From positions 248,001 to 312,000 of the forward strand of contig NZ_CP146005.1 of assembly GCF_038095995.1 (NCBI RefSeq): a DNA stretch of 64,000 nt, read 5' to 3'. The first letter of the stretch is position 1. Each line of letters opens with the position of its first letter. The DNA is from Mesomycoplasma ovipneumoniae. GTDB lineage: Bacteria > Bacillota_I > Bacilli_A > Mycoplasmatales > Metamycoplasmataceae. The notes under the pieces were generated by a model that did not search any database, was not told the origin of the DNA, and saw nothing but the letters and a program-made list of their open reading frames with translations. Both the position numbers and the translations under genes were made by a program. This document shows, piece by piece, positions 52,939 through 63,428 of this stretch.

Positions 52939-54062
52939 TATTTAACTCCTTTAAAAAATTCGATTGCTTCTTGTTTTTGTTCTTCAAGTTCTGGAGGTAA
53001 GGTCTCGTATGTGTAATCGAAAATTTCATCGATTGTTGAATCTAAACCAATTAGAGATTTTTCGTAAGTTTCTTTAACAACAGCTAAAGAATCATCTCAA
53101 ATTTTTTGTTTTTCTTCTTCAGTTAAAATGCCACGATCAAACATGTATTTTTCAATACGGTGCATTGGCTCTCATTTTTCGTGTTCTTTTTCTTCTTCTT
53201 CAGTGCGATAAATTCTTGGGTTATCGGAAGAAGTGTGAACACCTTGACGTCAAGTAACAAATTCAACAAGAACAGGACCATTTCCGGCACGAGCATAATC
53301 CACTGCTTCTTGAATTACTTCGTAGGAAGCTAAAAGGTCATTTCCGTCAACACGAACCCCAGGCATTCCGGCAGCTTTTGCTTTTGCAGCAATTGTGGAA
53401 GCGGCATTTTCGTATTTATTAGGTGTTGAAATTGCTCATTGGTTATTATTTACGCAAAATACAACAGGTCATTTTCAAATACTTGCAATATTTAGAGCTT
53501 CGTAAAATTCACCTTCAGCAGTTCCACCATTACCAATAAAACTCATTGAAACAATTTTTTTACCGGTTAATTTAGCAGCATAAGCGATTCCAGCAGCATG
53601 TGAAAATTGAGTTCCGATTGGAATGTTAATTGGTAAAACATTAACACCTTGAGGAATTACGTTTCCTTTTTCACTTCCGTTTCAGTACTGCATTTGATTT
53701 ATCATTGGAACACCAAGATATAACATTGTTGCATTTGAACGGAAAGCAGGAACGAATCAATCTTCTTTTGTAAGCGCCATTCCTGAAGCAACTTGGAGAG
53801 CTTCTTCACCAAAGTTAGGGGCAAAAGTTAACATTCGACCTTGACGTTGAAGTTGGGTCATATAAACGTCTTGTTGACGTGATAAAACCATAAATTCATA
53901 GGCTTTTTTGATTTGATCAGCAGATAATCTAATATCTTTTTTCTCATCAAGTTCGCCAAAAACAGTCGAAGTTAAGAGATTTCCATCAATATCGAGATAC
54001 CTAATCATTTCATGGTCTTTGTCCATAATTTGGTCAGGTTTCACGTAACGAAATTTTTCCAT
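52938..54062 (-). CDS. pdhA: pyruvate dehydrogenase E1 alpha subunit
   Basis: 374 residues. Thiamine-diphosphate motif GNGGTAEGEFYEALNIAS followed about 20 residues later by CVNNNQWAIST (GDG-type motif with Asn in place of Asp), and the phosphorylation-loop-like TWRQGVHTSSDNPRIYR region. Multiple TGA codons encode Trp, including FVPAFRSN preceded by Trp. The ATG follows AAAGGAGA. First gene of the pdhA-pdhB pair; E2 and E3 genes are not in this window. Confidence 0.97.
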
Positions 54063-54197
54063 GAATCTCCTTTTTTATATTTTTTTAATATTTTGAATTA
54101 TAAACTCAAAAAAAACAAGAAATTTTTTTAATTTGAGCTTATATTAATATTATAACAAAATTTAAAAATATTGTTATTTATTTTTTAAGGCTAAAAA

Positions 54198-54713
54198 TTA
54201 CTTTATTTTAATGAGTGAAGTAACCTCATAATTTTCTAATTTTTTTCGACCTTCTAATTGTTCGAGCTCAATTAAAAAGATAATTTTTGAAACAATAGCT
54301 CCGGCATTTTCGATCATTTTTGTGATGGCATTTACAGTTCCTCCAGTTGCGAGCACATCATCAATAATAGCCACTTTTTGGCCTGGTTTGATCATTCCGG
54401 TTTGAACTTCTAAAATTGCAGATCCATATTCTAAATCATAGGCAAATTCTTCGACATCACCTGGCAATTTCCCTGCTTTTCTAACCATTATGAATGGTTT
54501 TGAAAGAAAAGCGGCTGTTGGTGTTCCGAATAAAAAACCTCGAGCATCTGGCCCAACAATAATATCAACATCCTTAGCAAGCGATGCCATTTCAACAATT
54601 GCATAATTTAAAGCTTTACCATTGGCAAGTAATGGCGAAATATCTTTAAAGCTAATCCCTTTTTTTGGGAAATTATCAACTGTGCGAATAAAATTTTCTA
54701 AGTTAATTTTCAT
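54198..54713 (-). CDS. apt: adenine phosphoribosyltransferase
   Basis: 171 residues. FPKKGISFKDISPLLA and the PRPP-binding loop VAIIDDVLATGGTVNA, with DARGFLFG, identify Apt, which converts adenine and PRPP to AMP. This fits purine salvage together with prs. The length is normal. It lies 18 bases downstream of the permease gene on the same strand. Confidence 0.96.
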   Translation of the reverse strand: MKINLENFIRTVDNFPKKGISFKDISPLLANGKALNYAIVEMASLAKDVDIIVGPDARGFLFGTPTAAFLSKPFIMVRKAGKLPGDVEEFAYDLEYGSAILEVQTGMIKPGQKVAIIDDVLATGGTVNAITKMIENAGAIVSKIIFLIELEQLEGRKKLENYEVTSLIKIK

Positions 54714-54731
54714 AACTTTCTTATATTATAT

Positions 54732-56315
54732 TTATAATTTGCTTTTTTTAACAGTTTTTTTTATTTTTTTTGCTAAATAGGTTCAAAATACCGGAAAAAC
54801 AGGAACAATTATAAATGAAATAAGAACAATAACTTTTGTAACTCTAGTTTTTAGAATTAAGTTAAAATTTTCAATTTCGAGTTGATAAATCAAAATTGTA
54901 AAAAGATCGACAATTGGCACAACAACTGCAAATAATAAAATTAATGAAATGCAAATTACAGAAATATAACCAAAAAACAGGAAGTATTTTTGTTTTTCAA
55001 CAGCAATTTTTTTTGTTTTTCGATTTTTAATACATCCATAAATAGCAGCAGCAATCAGTAAAAAACTAATCAAAGCCGATCAATTGCCAGTAATATCTGC
55101 AAATGAATATAAATTATTTAATTTTTGACCATAAGTTCCATATTCTTGATCATCAAAGCCAAAAACACCAATAAGTGTAAAAATAATTAGAGCCAAGACT
55201 GAAAAAATAATTAAAAAATAAGTTGAAACAACAGGTTTATTTAAATTTACATATTTTTTTCACCTTTTGAGCAAAAAAAACTCGTTTTTGTGAATTAATT
55301 CCTCAAGTGCCCGCGGACCCCACAATGTAAAAACATTGATAATTCCAAGAAGACTAATTCCAATTAGTAAAAAAGTTGTCCCTAAAATTAATTTAATTGT
55401 AAGTGGATGCCATTTTAATTCATTTTTTGCAATATTAATAAATGACGAAATTGAACCATCGCCAACAATTGAAGTTGCAATTGCAATAAAAAGATATATT
55501 ATTGTCGTGATTCCAATTCCTAAAAGAATAGCAATTGGCGTTTTTTTAGGCTCTTTCATTTCCGATTGCAAACCAGCGGCAGTAAAAAATCCTTCATATG
55601 AAAAAAATATTCCAGCCATTGAAATTAAAACACCAACGCCAGGCAAACTCGAGGAAATTGAAACTCCTTCAGTTTTTATTTTTTCAACACTTGCAAATTC
55701 AGGTTGAGAAAGAAGTTTGTTTGAACCACCTTGAAAATATAAAATAAATCCGACAATAACTGTCACAAAAATAGGGATAAATTTTGCAATTAAAATAATT
55801 TTATTGTGAAATTCAGCAACTTTTGTGTTTAGACTAATTATAAAAAAGTAAATAACAATAGCAATTGAAACAACCAAAACAATAACTCAGTCAAATTTCA
55901 TATTTCAATCACTAGATGATTCAAGGCCAAAAGCTGCAATTGCATCTTGCAAAATTTGCATAAAATAAACAGGCAGAACAAAATAAGTAAAGGGTAAATA
56001 TAAATAAATTATGAAATTTTTCGAAATTTGAAAAAAACTCTCAGAATTAAAGAGTTTATTTCAAATAATGACAGATAAATTTGATTTTTTTGTTGCAGAT
56101 GAAATTTCAATTAATGCAATTGCCATGGCGACAATTGCAAAACAAGCAAAAACTCAACTTCCAATTGCAAGTCCAAGATTATAACCTGAATTTTCAATAA
56201 CAGCCTTGGATTTAAAAAAGATTCCCGCACCTATACTTGCGCCAAGGACGATTAAAAGAGCGCCAAAAAAGGTGATTTTCTGAGACTTGTTCTTTCCAAG
56301 CGTTCCTGTTGCCAT
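54732..56315 (-). CDS. APC-family amino acid permease
   Basis: 527 residues with 12 to 14 hydrophobic segments. The opening ALLIVLGASIGAGIFFKS is the helix-1 signature of the amino acid-polyamine-organocation family, and FFSYEGFFTAAGLQSEMKEPKKTP matches its helix-6/loop region. Substrate not determinable. Reading TGA as Trp joins the hydrophobic blocks in a single frame, with the stop at 54732-54734. The start ATG has GAAGGG upstream. It may be co-transcribed with apt. Confidence 0.9.
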
Positions 56316-56386
56316 ATTTTTCCCTTCTTGAAGTTGGATGATATTATACCATATTTTTCAAAAAGTTCTATAAATTTAAAGCTTTT

Positions 56387-57607
56387 TTACTCTTGAATCA
56401 ATGGCAAAAAATATTTTTTCACTAAATTTGTCTTGTCTTCTCCCATAATTGAAAAAGGCGAGTCTATCCCAAATTCATCGTATTTATCTTTTAAATTTTC
56501 TGTAAAAAATTGGAAAAATTTGGCATAAGCTAACTGATTATTTATATAAAGTTTGTCTTCATTTAGAAAAACATAGTCAGAATTCATCGAATAGTGAATT
56601 TTAGGGTCAAAAAACTCTTTCAAAAATTGATTAATTTGGTTGGCTAATGACTTCAGAGTTAAAAAATTATTTTCTTTAACAGTTTTTAGTTTTTGTTTAA
56701 GTGCTTGAATTTCTTGGTCAATTTTTTGAACTAAAGCGGAAAAATCACTCTTTTCAGGTTTATTTTTGTCTTCTTTTTCAGATTTGGCTTTTAAGTTTTC
56801 TTTTTCTTCAAAAAGTTCTTTAATTTGCTGACTTATTTTATTTTCTTCCTTTTCTGACTCATCTGATTTTATAGCAAAATCAATGATTGAAATAATAATA
56901 TTTCTTGTAAGTTCTTGACTTAAATTAAGAAAATGCAAGTAAAATCTAGCAAAATTTATGTGTAAAATTAGTTTAATGACCGGGTCTCACTGTCTTTTTT
57001 GAGCTATTAGTTTTTCTTCGATAAAAAGATATTTTTCCTTATTTTTTAAAAATTCTTCTAAACTTTTTGACTTATATATGTTTATTTGTTCTTCGTAAAA
57101 TTTTTGATCATCTAAATTATTAATATTTAAGTCTGTTATATCAATAGTTCCAAAATTTTCATCAAAATATTGGGCATCATCATTTGCACCAAGATTTAAA
57201 GTTAGGTCAATATTTTTAATTTTTTCTTTTAAACTAAGAAAAAGAACCTTTTTTTGGCCAAAATCCATGTTAGTATTATATGTATTAAAAAATTGAACTA
57301 GAATTTCTTCAAGACCAAAATAATCTTTTTCCTCAATTTGCCCAATTTTTAGCTCTTCAATTTTGCTTTGATCTAAAATTCCGCTAAATTTTGTCCTTGG
57401 TTTTTCTTGATTTTTTGGCAATCCTTTCATAATTGTTTCAAAAACAAACGGTTTTAATTTATCTGTGCTACTTTTTATTTTCCCCTTGTTTTGTGAATGG
57501 ATCGAGTTTATATTAATTTTAAAGCAGCTTACAAATAAAAAAACAGGCAAAATCCAGGTTAATTTGAAAAAAAAGAAAATTTTAATATTTTTTTTGAGTT
57601 TATGCAT
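56387..57607 (-). CDS. putative lipoprotein with coiled coil
   Basis: 406 residues: basic N-terminus, hydrophobic segment and lipobox FLFVSCFK, so expected on the cell surface. The middle (about 235-320) is highly charged and Lys/Glu-rich with a heptad-like pattern, probably a coiled coil. No domain recognised. One TGA (56984-56986) is read as Trp and joins the two halves. It lies 71 bases upstream of the permease gene on the same strand. Function unknown. Confidence 0.85.
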
Positions 57608-57774
57608 TATAATTTATATTCGCTGTTTTTATCTATATTTTTTTAAAACAGTGAAAAAAGCGATTTTTTTACTTTTTTTTAGGAAAAAATCTAAGTATAA
57701 CTGATTTTAATTTGGTTGTTGGTTAGGCAAATTAAAAAAATATTAAAAAAAAACTTTTTTTCTTTTTTTTGTGA

Positions 57775-57780
57775 TATAAT
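57775..57780 (+). promoter_or_regulatory. -10 box for the tRNA-Leu/tRNA-Lys unit
   Basis: TATAAT in TTTTGTGATATAATGTTATA, the same GTGATATAATGTTA context as the SRP RNA promoter at 60147, suggesting a stable-RNA promoter type. Confidence 0.65.
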
Positions 57781-57812
57781 GTTATATGCTTTTAACTGAA
57801 CAAACCATTAGT

Positions 57813-57898
57813 GCTCGAGTGGTGGAATGGTAGACACAAGGGACTTAAAATCCCTTGGGAGTAATCCCGTGCTGGTTCGAGTCCAGTTTCGAGCACCA
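57813..57898 (+). tRNA. tRNA-Leu (anticodon TAA)
   Basis: 86 nt with long variable arm. Acceptor GCTCGAG/TTCGAGC, D-arm GTGGAATGGTAGACAC, anticodon loop ACTTAAAAT, variable stem TGGGAGTAATCCCG, T-arm GCTGGTTCGAGTCCAGT, encoded CCA. Confidence 0.96.
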
Positions 57899-57901
57899 AA
57901 A

Positions 57902-57977
57902 GCGCCCTTAGCTCAGCAGGTAGAGCAAATGACTTTTAATCATTGGGTCAGAGGTTCAAATCCTCTAGGGCGTACCA
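57902..57977 (+). tRNA. tRNA-Lys (anticodon TTT)
   Basis: 76 nt, acceptor GCGCCCT/AGGGCGT (G1-U72 wobble), D-arm AGCTCAGCAGGTAGAGC, anticodon loop CTTTTAA, T-arm AGAGGTTCAAATCCTCT, encoded CCA. Only 3 bases after tRNA-Leu. Confidence 0.97.
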
Positions 57978-58031
57978 TTTCAAATTTATTTGTCCAACGT
58001 TTTTTATAATTTTTCATTAAAAAGGCTTAAA

Positions 58032-59000
58032 ATGTCAAAAAAAATAGCAATTTTAACTTCTGGTGGTGACTCACCAGGAATGAATTCTGCTATAAGTGCT
58101 ATCGTTAAGTCCGCACTTAATTCAGGATTTGAACCATATTTAATTTTAGAAGGCTACCTTGGAATTTTAAATAAAAATATTATATTAGCCTCTGAATTTC
58201 CGTATAACGGTATCTCTAGTTTTGGTGGCACAGCAATTGGTTCTACCCGTTTTCCGGAATTTAAAGACGAAGAAATTCAAAAAAAAGCCGCAAAAATCTT
58301 AACAGATATGGGTATTTCTTCTTTAATTGTTATTGGTGGAGATGGAACTTACAAAGGTGGTTATAAACTTCATTTGCAAGGAATTAAAGTAATCGCTCTA
58401 CCAGGAACAATTGATAATGATATTCAATTTACTGATTATACAATTGGATTTGATTCAGCTTTAAATACAATTGTAGAAAGTGTTGACAAATTAAGAGATA
58501 CTGCTAATTCCCATCGACGTTGTTTTGTTGTTGAAGTAATGGGGCGTCATTGTCCAGATTTAGCTTTGTATTCAGCAATTGCAACCGGAAGTGAAATTGT
58601 TATTACTAACACAAATCCTCTAAGTGCAGAAGAAGCATCAAAAATTGTTCTTGAGCAATTTAAAAAAGGTAAGCCGAGCGTTATCATTACAGTTTTAGAG
58701 TATGTTTTACCAAATTTAAAAGAATTTGCTGCTCAAATTGAAAAATTAACTAATATAACAACAAGAGCTTTTGAAGTTGGACATATTCAAAGAGGCGGAA
58801 GACCTTCGGCATTTGACCGAATATTAGCAACCAAGATGGCAATGAAAGCAATTGAGTTAATTGATGAAGGTAAATCTGGACTTGCAATTGGTTATTTAGA
58901 CGGAAAAATTCAAGCTCACGATATAACCGAAGTAGTTTCGACCTCAGTTGAAAGAACAAACGAATTAGCTCAAAAAATTAACAAAATTAATCAAAATTAA
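58032..59000 (+). CDS. pfkA: 6-phosphofructokinase
   Basis: 322 residues. LTSGGDSPGMNSAI at the start, ATP-binding IGGDGTYKGG, catalytic PGTIDNDI, EVMGRHCPDLAL and GHIQRGGRPSAFDR all match bacterial ATP-dependent PfkA, the committed glycolytic step. The ATG at 58032 follows AAAAAGGC; an upstream in-frame ATG at 57990 lies just after tRNA-Lys and would add unrelated residues. The gene probably shares a transcript with the two tRNAs. A 40-residue gene follows after 17 bases. Confidence 0.97.
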   Translation: MSKKIAILTSGGDSPGMNSAISAIVKSALNSGFEPYLILEGYLGILNKNIILASEFPYNGISSFGGTAIGSTRFPEFKDEEIQKKAAKILTDMGISSLIVIGGDGTYKGGYKLHLQGIKVIALPGTIDNDIQFTDYTIGFDSALNTIVESVDKLRDTANSHRRCFVVEVMGRHCPDLALYSAIATGSEIVITNTNPLSAEEASKIVLEQFKKGKPSVIITVLEYVLPNLKEFAAQIEKLTNITTRAFEVGHIQRGGRPSAFDRILATKMAMKAIELIDEGKSGLAIGYLDGKIQAHDITEVVSTSVERTNELAQKINKINQN

Positions 59001-59017
59001 TTTAGAAAAGGTATAAA

Positions 59018-59140
59018 ATGCGTAAAATTAGAAAACTTCAAATGCAAAAAAGGCGAGAAGCACGAAGACTTAAAACTTCTAAAGCCGCTAAAAAATTAAA
59101 TGCAAAATTGCAACTTTTAGTGGAAAAAAGTTTGCAATAA
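59018..59140 (+). CDS. small basic protein of 40 residues
   Basis: A 40-codon frame starting MRKIRKLQMQKRREARR, with GAAAAGG six bases before the ATG and a terminator 17 bases after the stop. About 14 of 40 residues are Lys or Arg, and the sequence looks like one amphipathic helix. Composition suggests RNA or ribosome binding, but I do not recognise a family. Position after pfkA with good signals supports a real gene. Confidence 0.65.
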   Translation: MRKIRKLQMQKRREARRLKTSKAAKKLNAKLQLLVEKSLQ

Positions 59141-59157
59141 TTTAAAAACAGTTAAAT

Positions 59158-59183
59158 AAAAAAAGGTGAAAATCACCTTTTTT
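59158..59183. terminator. terminator after the small basic protein gene
   Basis: AAAAAAAGGTG pairs with CACCTTTTTTT around AAAAT; usable from both strands, so it may also serve the convergent hydrolase gene. Confidence 0.85.
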
Positions 59184-59218
59184 TATTTAAGAATTTAAAC
59201 TGAAAAACTAAAAATTAA

Positions 59219-60016
59219 CTATTTTTTCAGGAAATCAATAAAAATTCTATTGAAATATTCAGGATTTTCTGTGTAAATCAAGTGACCAGTTTTTGGTATG
59301 ATTTCGGTTTGGACGTGCGGAATTAGACTTTCAAAATATGACTTAGTTTCTTGTTGTAGAACAATTCCATCTTTTTCGCCTAAAACAAGAAGTGTTGGAC
59401 ATTTTATTGATTTAATTCCGTCCTCAATTTGATCCATCATATTATTTTTTAGTAAATTTTTACTGAGCGTTACAATATAATAATTATTAAAATACTCGTA
59501 ATTAAAGGTAGCTTTTGCTCATTCTAAATATTTAGGATCTTTATATTTTTCTTTATCATACTCATAAATTGGCAAAAATTCTAACATTTCTTCAGGTGTT
59601 TTTGGGAAGAATTTTTCGTAAAATAAATCTTTTAGAGGCAAATTAGCTTTATTCATTGGGCCAATGAAAACCATTTTTGAAATTAATTCAGGAATTCTTT
59701 TATAAACTAAAGCGCCATATCCGCCTCCCATTGAGTGGCCGACTAAAACAACGTTTTTAATATTTAATTTTTTAATAAATTCAACTGTCAAATCTGCATA
59801 ATAATCAACATAAAGTTGATTGTCTTTTGCGGGAGTTAAATTATTTCCTGGAAGTGTGTAGGCATAAAAATTTACGCCAATTTCTTTGCTAATTGACTCA
59901 ATTACAGTGCCAAAAATTTTATGACTTGAGTTAAATCCGTGGCAAAAAACAATATTAATTTTATTGTGCGGACTTTGATTAATAATAAAAGGGTAAGGTC
60001 AAATTGAATTAAACAT
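59219..60016 (-). CDS. alpha/beta-fold hydrolase
   Basis: 265 residues. Oxyanion region VFCHGFNSSH, nucleophile elbow VGHSMGG (Ser95), acid in LVLGEKDG and catalytic His in KTGHLIYTE give a complete catalytic triad. The substrate is unknown; proline iminopeptidases, esterases and lipases share this pattern. AGGAG lies before the ATG. It is divergent from the SRP RNA gene and convergent with pfkA. TGA encodes Trp. Confidence 0.9.
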
Positions 60017-60146
60017 TTTCTGATCTCCTTTATGATTTTCTGTGTATTAAAATATGTATTTAAGATAATTTTTTGTATATTTAAAAATAATTATAAAATA
60101 AAAAAGTTTTTTTGATTTTTTTATTTCAAAAAAAAATAAAAAGTGA

Positions 60147-60152
60147 TATAAT
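60147..60152 (+). promoter_or_regulatory. SRP RNA -10 box
   Basis: TATAAT in AGTGATATAATGTTAG, about 6 bases before the RNA start; the context closely matches the tRNA-Leu promoter. Confidence 0.7.
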
Positions 60153-60156
60153 GTTA

Positions 60157-60240
60157 GTGCCACTAAAATAATAACCTTGTAACCTGGTCAGGATAGAAAT
60201 ATAGCAGCCATATCGAGAAGTATTGTGTTTAGTGGTCTTT
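60157..60240 (+). ncRNA. ffs: signal recognition particle RNA (4.5S-like)
   Basis: About 80 nt. Closing stem GCCACTAAA / TTTAGTGGT, with the conserved apical domain CTGGTCAGG and AGCAGCC separated by ATAGAAATAT. These are the features that bind Ffh and FtsY. It is followed by a T run. Ends are estimated to a few bases. Confidence 0.9.
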
Positions 60241-60268
60241 TTAATCTTTGAAAAGGTAAAAAAACACT

Positions 60269-61372
60269 ATGTCTTCTCGACAATCTAATAAATCAAGCAA
60301 TGCGCATTGTTCTTGTTCTAATCAGAAAAACCATAATTTAGCTAAATGCTTAAAAAATCAACTTGTTTTACGTGCAGAGCGTGAAATTTTTCATCATAAT
60401 CAAAGCAAAATAAACCTGAAAAATTTCTGGAAAAAACGAACCCTTTCAATCACAATGATGGCTATTTCAGCATTATTTTTTACATTAGGGGTCATTTTTT
60501 TCTTAGGAGTTGCAAAAACTGTCCCAACAGGTGTTTCAGCAATTCCAGCACTTACTATAATAATAATTAATTCTCAATATCAAGTAAGTATTGGCTGAAG
60601 TTTTGCAATAATTTACTTTGTTATTAATATTCCTTTAATAATTTTTATTTTAGTTAAAGTTTCAAACAAAAGTTTTAGCTATCTTACATTCATTTGGCTA
60701 TTTTTTCAAATTGTTTGAAACCAGGTTTTTTCTCTTGATACCCCAATAAGAACATTTTTAATTAACAATATTTTAATTCAAGGCCAACAAGGTTCTTGGA
60801 CTATTTTCTATTATACAATTATTGGCGCCATTTTGTCTGGTTGATCTATCGGAATGGCTTGAAAATTCGGTGGTTCTTGTGGAGGAACTGATTATATAAC
60901 TTATTATATTGCGCTAAAATATCGCAAGCCTATTGGCAAAGTTATGTTCAGTATTTCGATATTTTTTGGGATTTTTTCAATTATTATCCTTTATTTTCTT
61001 GAACCTTCACAAGTTGATGGTCAACTTTTGGGTCAAAAATTAGCCGCTGTTTTTATTTATTTAATTGTAAGTTCGTCAATCGTTAGCCGAATTTATCCAA
61101 AATACGGAAAAATTCTTTTACAAATTTATACTAATCACCCAGAAAAAATTGTTGAACATCTTAAATCAATAAAATATTGGCACTCATATAATATTTGAGA
61201 AGGTGTTTCTGGATACACCGGCCAAAAACAATGAAGAGTTGAGACAATTATTTACATAATTGAAAAAAACGCAATTTTAGAAGAAGTTGCCAAAGCAAAC
61301 GTTAATTTTTGGTATTCAGCAACTAAAATCTTACAAACAACTGACCGTTTTGATGCAACAAAAATTAATTAA
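60269..61372 (+). CDS. YitT-family membrane protein (DUF161/DUF2179)
   Basis: 367 residues. After a hydrophilic N-terminal tail of about 57 residues, five membrane segments follow, with the diagnostic KFGGSCGGTDYI loop, and a soluble C-terminal DUF2179 domain (about 275-360; HSYNIWEGVSGYTGQKQWRVETIIYII). The tail carries CSCSNQKNHNLAKC, several Cys and His that could bind metal; typical YitT proteins lack this. ATG follows AAAAGGT. Role of the family is unknown. Many TGA codons encode Trp. The SRP RNA gene precedes it. Confidence 0.88.
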
Positions 61373-61435
61373 ATTTTTGCCTTTTGATTAATTTTTGTTT
61401 TTTAGTTGAATATTTTTTACACTAGTTTTAAATTC

Positions 61436-61495
61436 AGCAAGGATTTTTTGATAGTCATAATTAAGGCTGTTAAAAAATCCTTGCTTTTTATTTTT
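61436..61495 (+). terminator. terminator after the YitT gene
   Basis: A 14-bp perfect stem AGCAAGGATTTTTT / AAAAAATCCTTGCT with a 22-base loop and T-rich tail, 64 bases after the stop. Confidence 0.8.
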
Positions 61496-61682
61496 AGTCT
61501 TAAATTAAAACTTAAATTTTTTTAAATTTTTTCTGAGTTTACAGTTTGATGGCAAAATTCGCTTTTTAGTCAACAAAAATACACAAAAATACCAGTAAAT
61601 CCGGGTTTTTTGATGCAAATCTTAATTTTTATTATTTTAAAATTAACCCGTTGCAAAAAAAAAAAAAAATGCTTGGTCAAAA

Positions 61683-63088
61683 TAAATTAGTACACCAATT
61701 TCAGACTTATTCGAAAAAAGGTGTGTCAAAATGAAACAATACAAATTCACAATTGAAGAGAAATTTAAATACATCAAAATTGCCGAATCTAGAGGCTTAA
61801 AAAACGCAATTTTGGATTTTGCAGAAGAATTTAGAGAAATTTACAAAAACAAATCTAAAAGTAAAAAAGCGGATAAAGAATGAATGTTGCATATATACGC
61901 TAATAATTTGATAAGAAATTGGCAAAAAAAGTTTTATAATAATGATATGAAAAGTTTAATTAGTACTCGTGGAAAAATCAAATCTCCACGCAAACCAAAG
62001 AAGAAATATACAATTAACGACCTTTCTGAAAATGATCGTGAAGTTTATCAAGAGATAATGGAGAATGTTCTTAGAAGATACGGAATTGACCCCGCAATTG
62101 TTCTTGAGGAACTCAAAAAACGAAAACAAGAGCAAGAAAAAGATAAAAACAAAATCGAAAATTCCACTAGAATTTGTAGTGTTTTTAACATTAATCGCAC
62201 TTCTATTTATGAGAAAATAAGGGTAAAAAAACCACCAAAGAAAATGATTTATGATGAAAAATTACTTGAGTGAATTCGTGAAAATTTCCATTTGAATCGA
62301 AAGGTAAAAGGCCGAGACATCCTATATAATATTTACATAAATCAGGGAAATTATGTAAGCACGTACGTGTTTCAAAAACACTACGAATTTTTAGGATTAA
62401 AATCAATTGCTTATAAAAGGCAAGGAAAACCGGCGCCAAAAGAGAAAAAGTTTACACGAATTTGGACTGAAGATCATATCAAAGGTGAATTTTCCTCAGA
62501 AAATTTTGGTGAAAAATGGTTTGCTGATATTAAATTTATCAAAATTAACAACGAATGATTTTACCTACACTCAATTATTGAAACAAAATCCAATTACTTG
62601 CTCAATTTTTCGATTTCTAAAACAAGATTTTCAGAAGAAACTATAAACTTAGTGAAACAAACAATTAAAAAGTATAATATTAAACCAAAATTTTTCCATT
62701 CAGATCATGGTGTGGAATATGCAAACTACAAATTTGCTAATTTTTTGAAGCAAAATGGTATCCAACAATCAATGTCACCAAAAGGAAATGCTCTTGCAAA
62801 CCGCCCTATTGAATATTTTTATGCAGTTTTTCAACGCGAATTAATTAATATTGAGGGCGAAAATTTTGAAAATGTGGCTATTGCTTATCAAAAAATAAGT
62901 TCATTTATTCATTGGTATAACTATGAAAGACCTCAAAGTTGCTTATCATATAAAACTCCAAGTTATTATATGAGGTAAATTATTTGTCCAAATTTTTAAA
63001 ATGAACATGCTAGAAAAAATTAACAAAAGCGGTGTAATCAAAATCATAGGTAAAAAACTAATTGTCTGAGATTTTTCTACCAATTTAA
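61683..63088 (+). mobile_element. IS3-type insertion sequence, copy 2 (1406 bp)
   Basis: Same length as copy 1 and about 95% alike. A 14-bp direct repeat ATGCTTGGTCAAAA lies at 61669-61682 and 63089-63102. The target is the -35 region of beta copy 5; the duplication recreates the -35 box next to the downstream TATAAT. Confidence 0.85.
61731..62978 (+). CDS. IS3-type transposase (copy 2)
   Basis: 415 residues, intact, same motifs as copy 1 (ADIKFI, HSDHG, NRPIEYFYAVFQRE). It differs from copy 1 by scattered substitutions, for example in the region after NDREVYQEI and near the C-terminus (SSFIHWYNYE versus SEFIDWYNNE). Both copies look functional, so either could supply transposase. Confidence 0.93.
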
Positions 63089-63092
63089 ATGC

Positions 63093-63120
63093 TTGGTCAA
63101 AAATAAAATTATGTTATAAT
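63093..63120 (+). promoter_or_regulatory. promoter of beta RNA copy 5
   Basis: TTGGTC at 63093-63098 (from the IS3 target duplication), 16-base spacer, TATAAT at 63115-63120. Confidence 0.65.
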
Positions 63121-63126
63121 AACCAT

Positions 63127-63389
63127 CACTTAAGAATAATTAATAAATTTGATATTGAATTAAGGGGGAATTAGTTATGTTTTTTGTTTAATAAAATTAG
63201 ATAGTGCGAATTATCCATTATGTTTTTAAATATAATGGAATGCCTTAAATTTACCCGTTTAGAAATCTTAAAATTTAGGGCTTTTGGTTATTGTTCTTTC
63301 AAAACTTCATATGTTTTTTTAGGCTCGATGTAAGTAAAAACGAGTTTTCTTTTTACATTGAGTTTAAATAGTAGTTGTATTTTTTTTTA
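63127..63389 (+). ncRNA. putative structured RNA, beta copy 5
   Basis: Same unit: AAGGGGGAATTA site, frame MFFV then stop, hairpin 1 CCATTATGTTT / AAATATAATGG, hairpin 2 GCCTTAAATTT / AAATTTAGGGC, hairpin 3 CTCGATGTAAG / TTTACATTGAG. Ends estimated. Confidence 0.5.
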
Positions 63390-63428
63390 TGATTTTTGTT
63401 ATTTTAAAATAAATTAATTTTTGCCAGT

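Noticed and set aside
57990-58031. Upstream ATG extending pfkA
   Set aside because: It lies directly after tRNA-Lys and adds residues outside the conserved protein; ATG 58032 has the better ribosome site.
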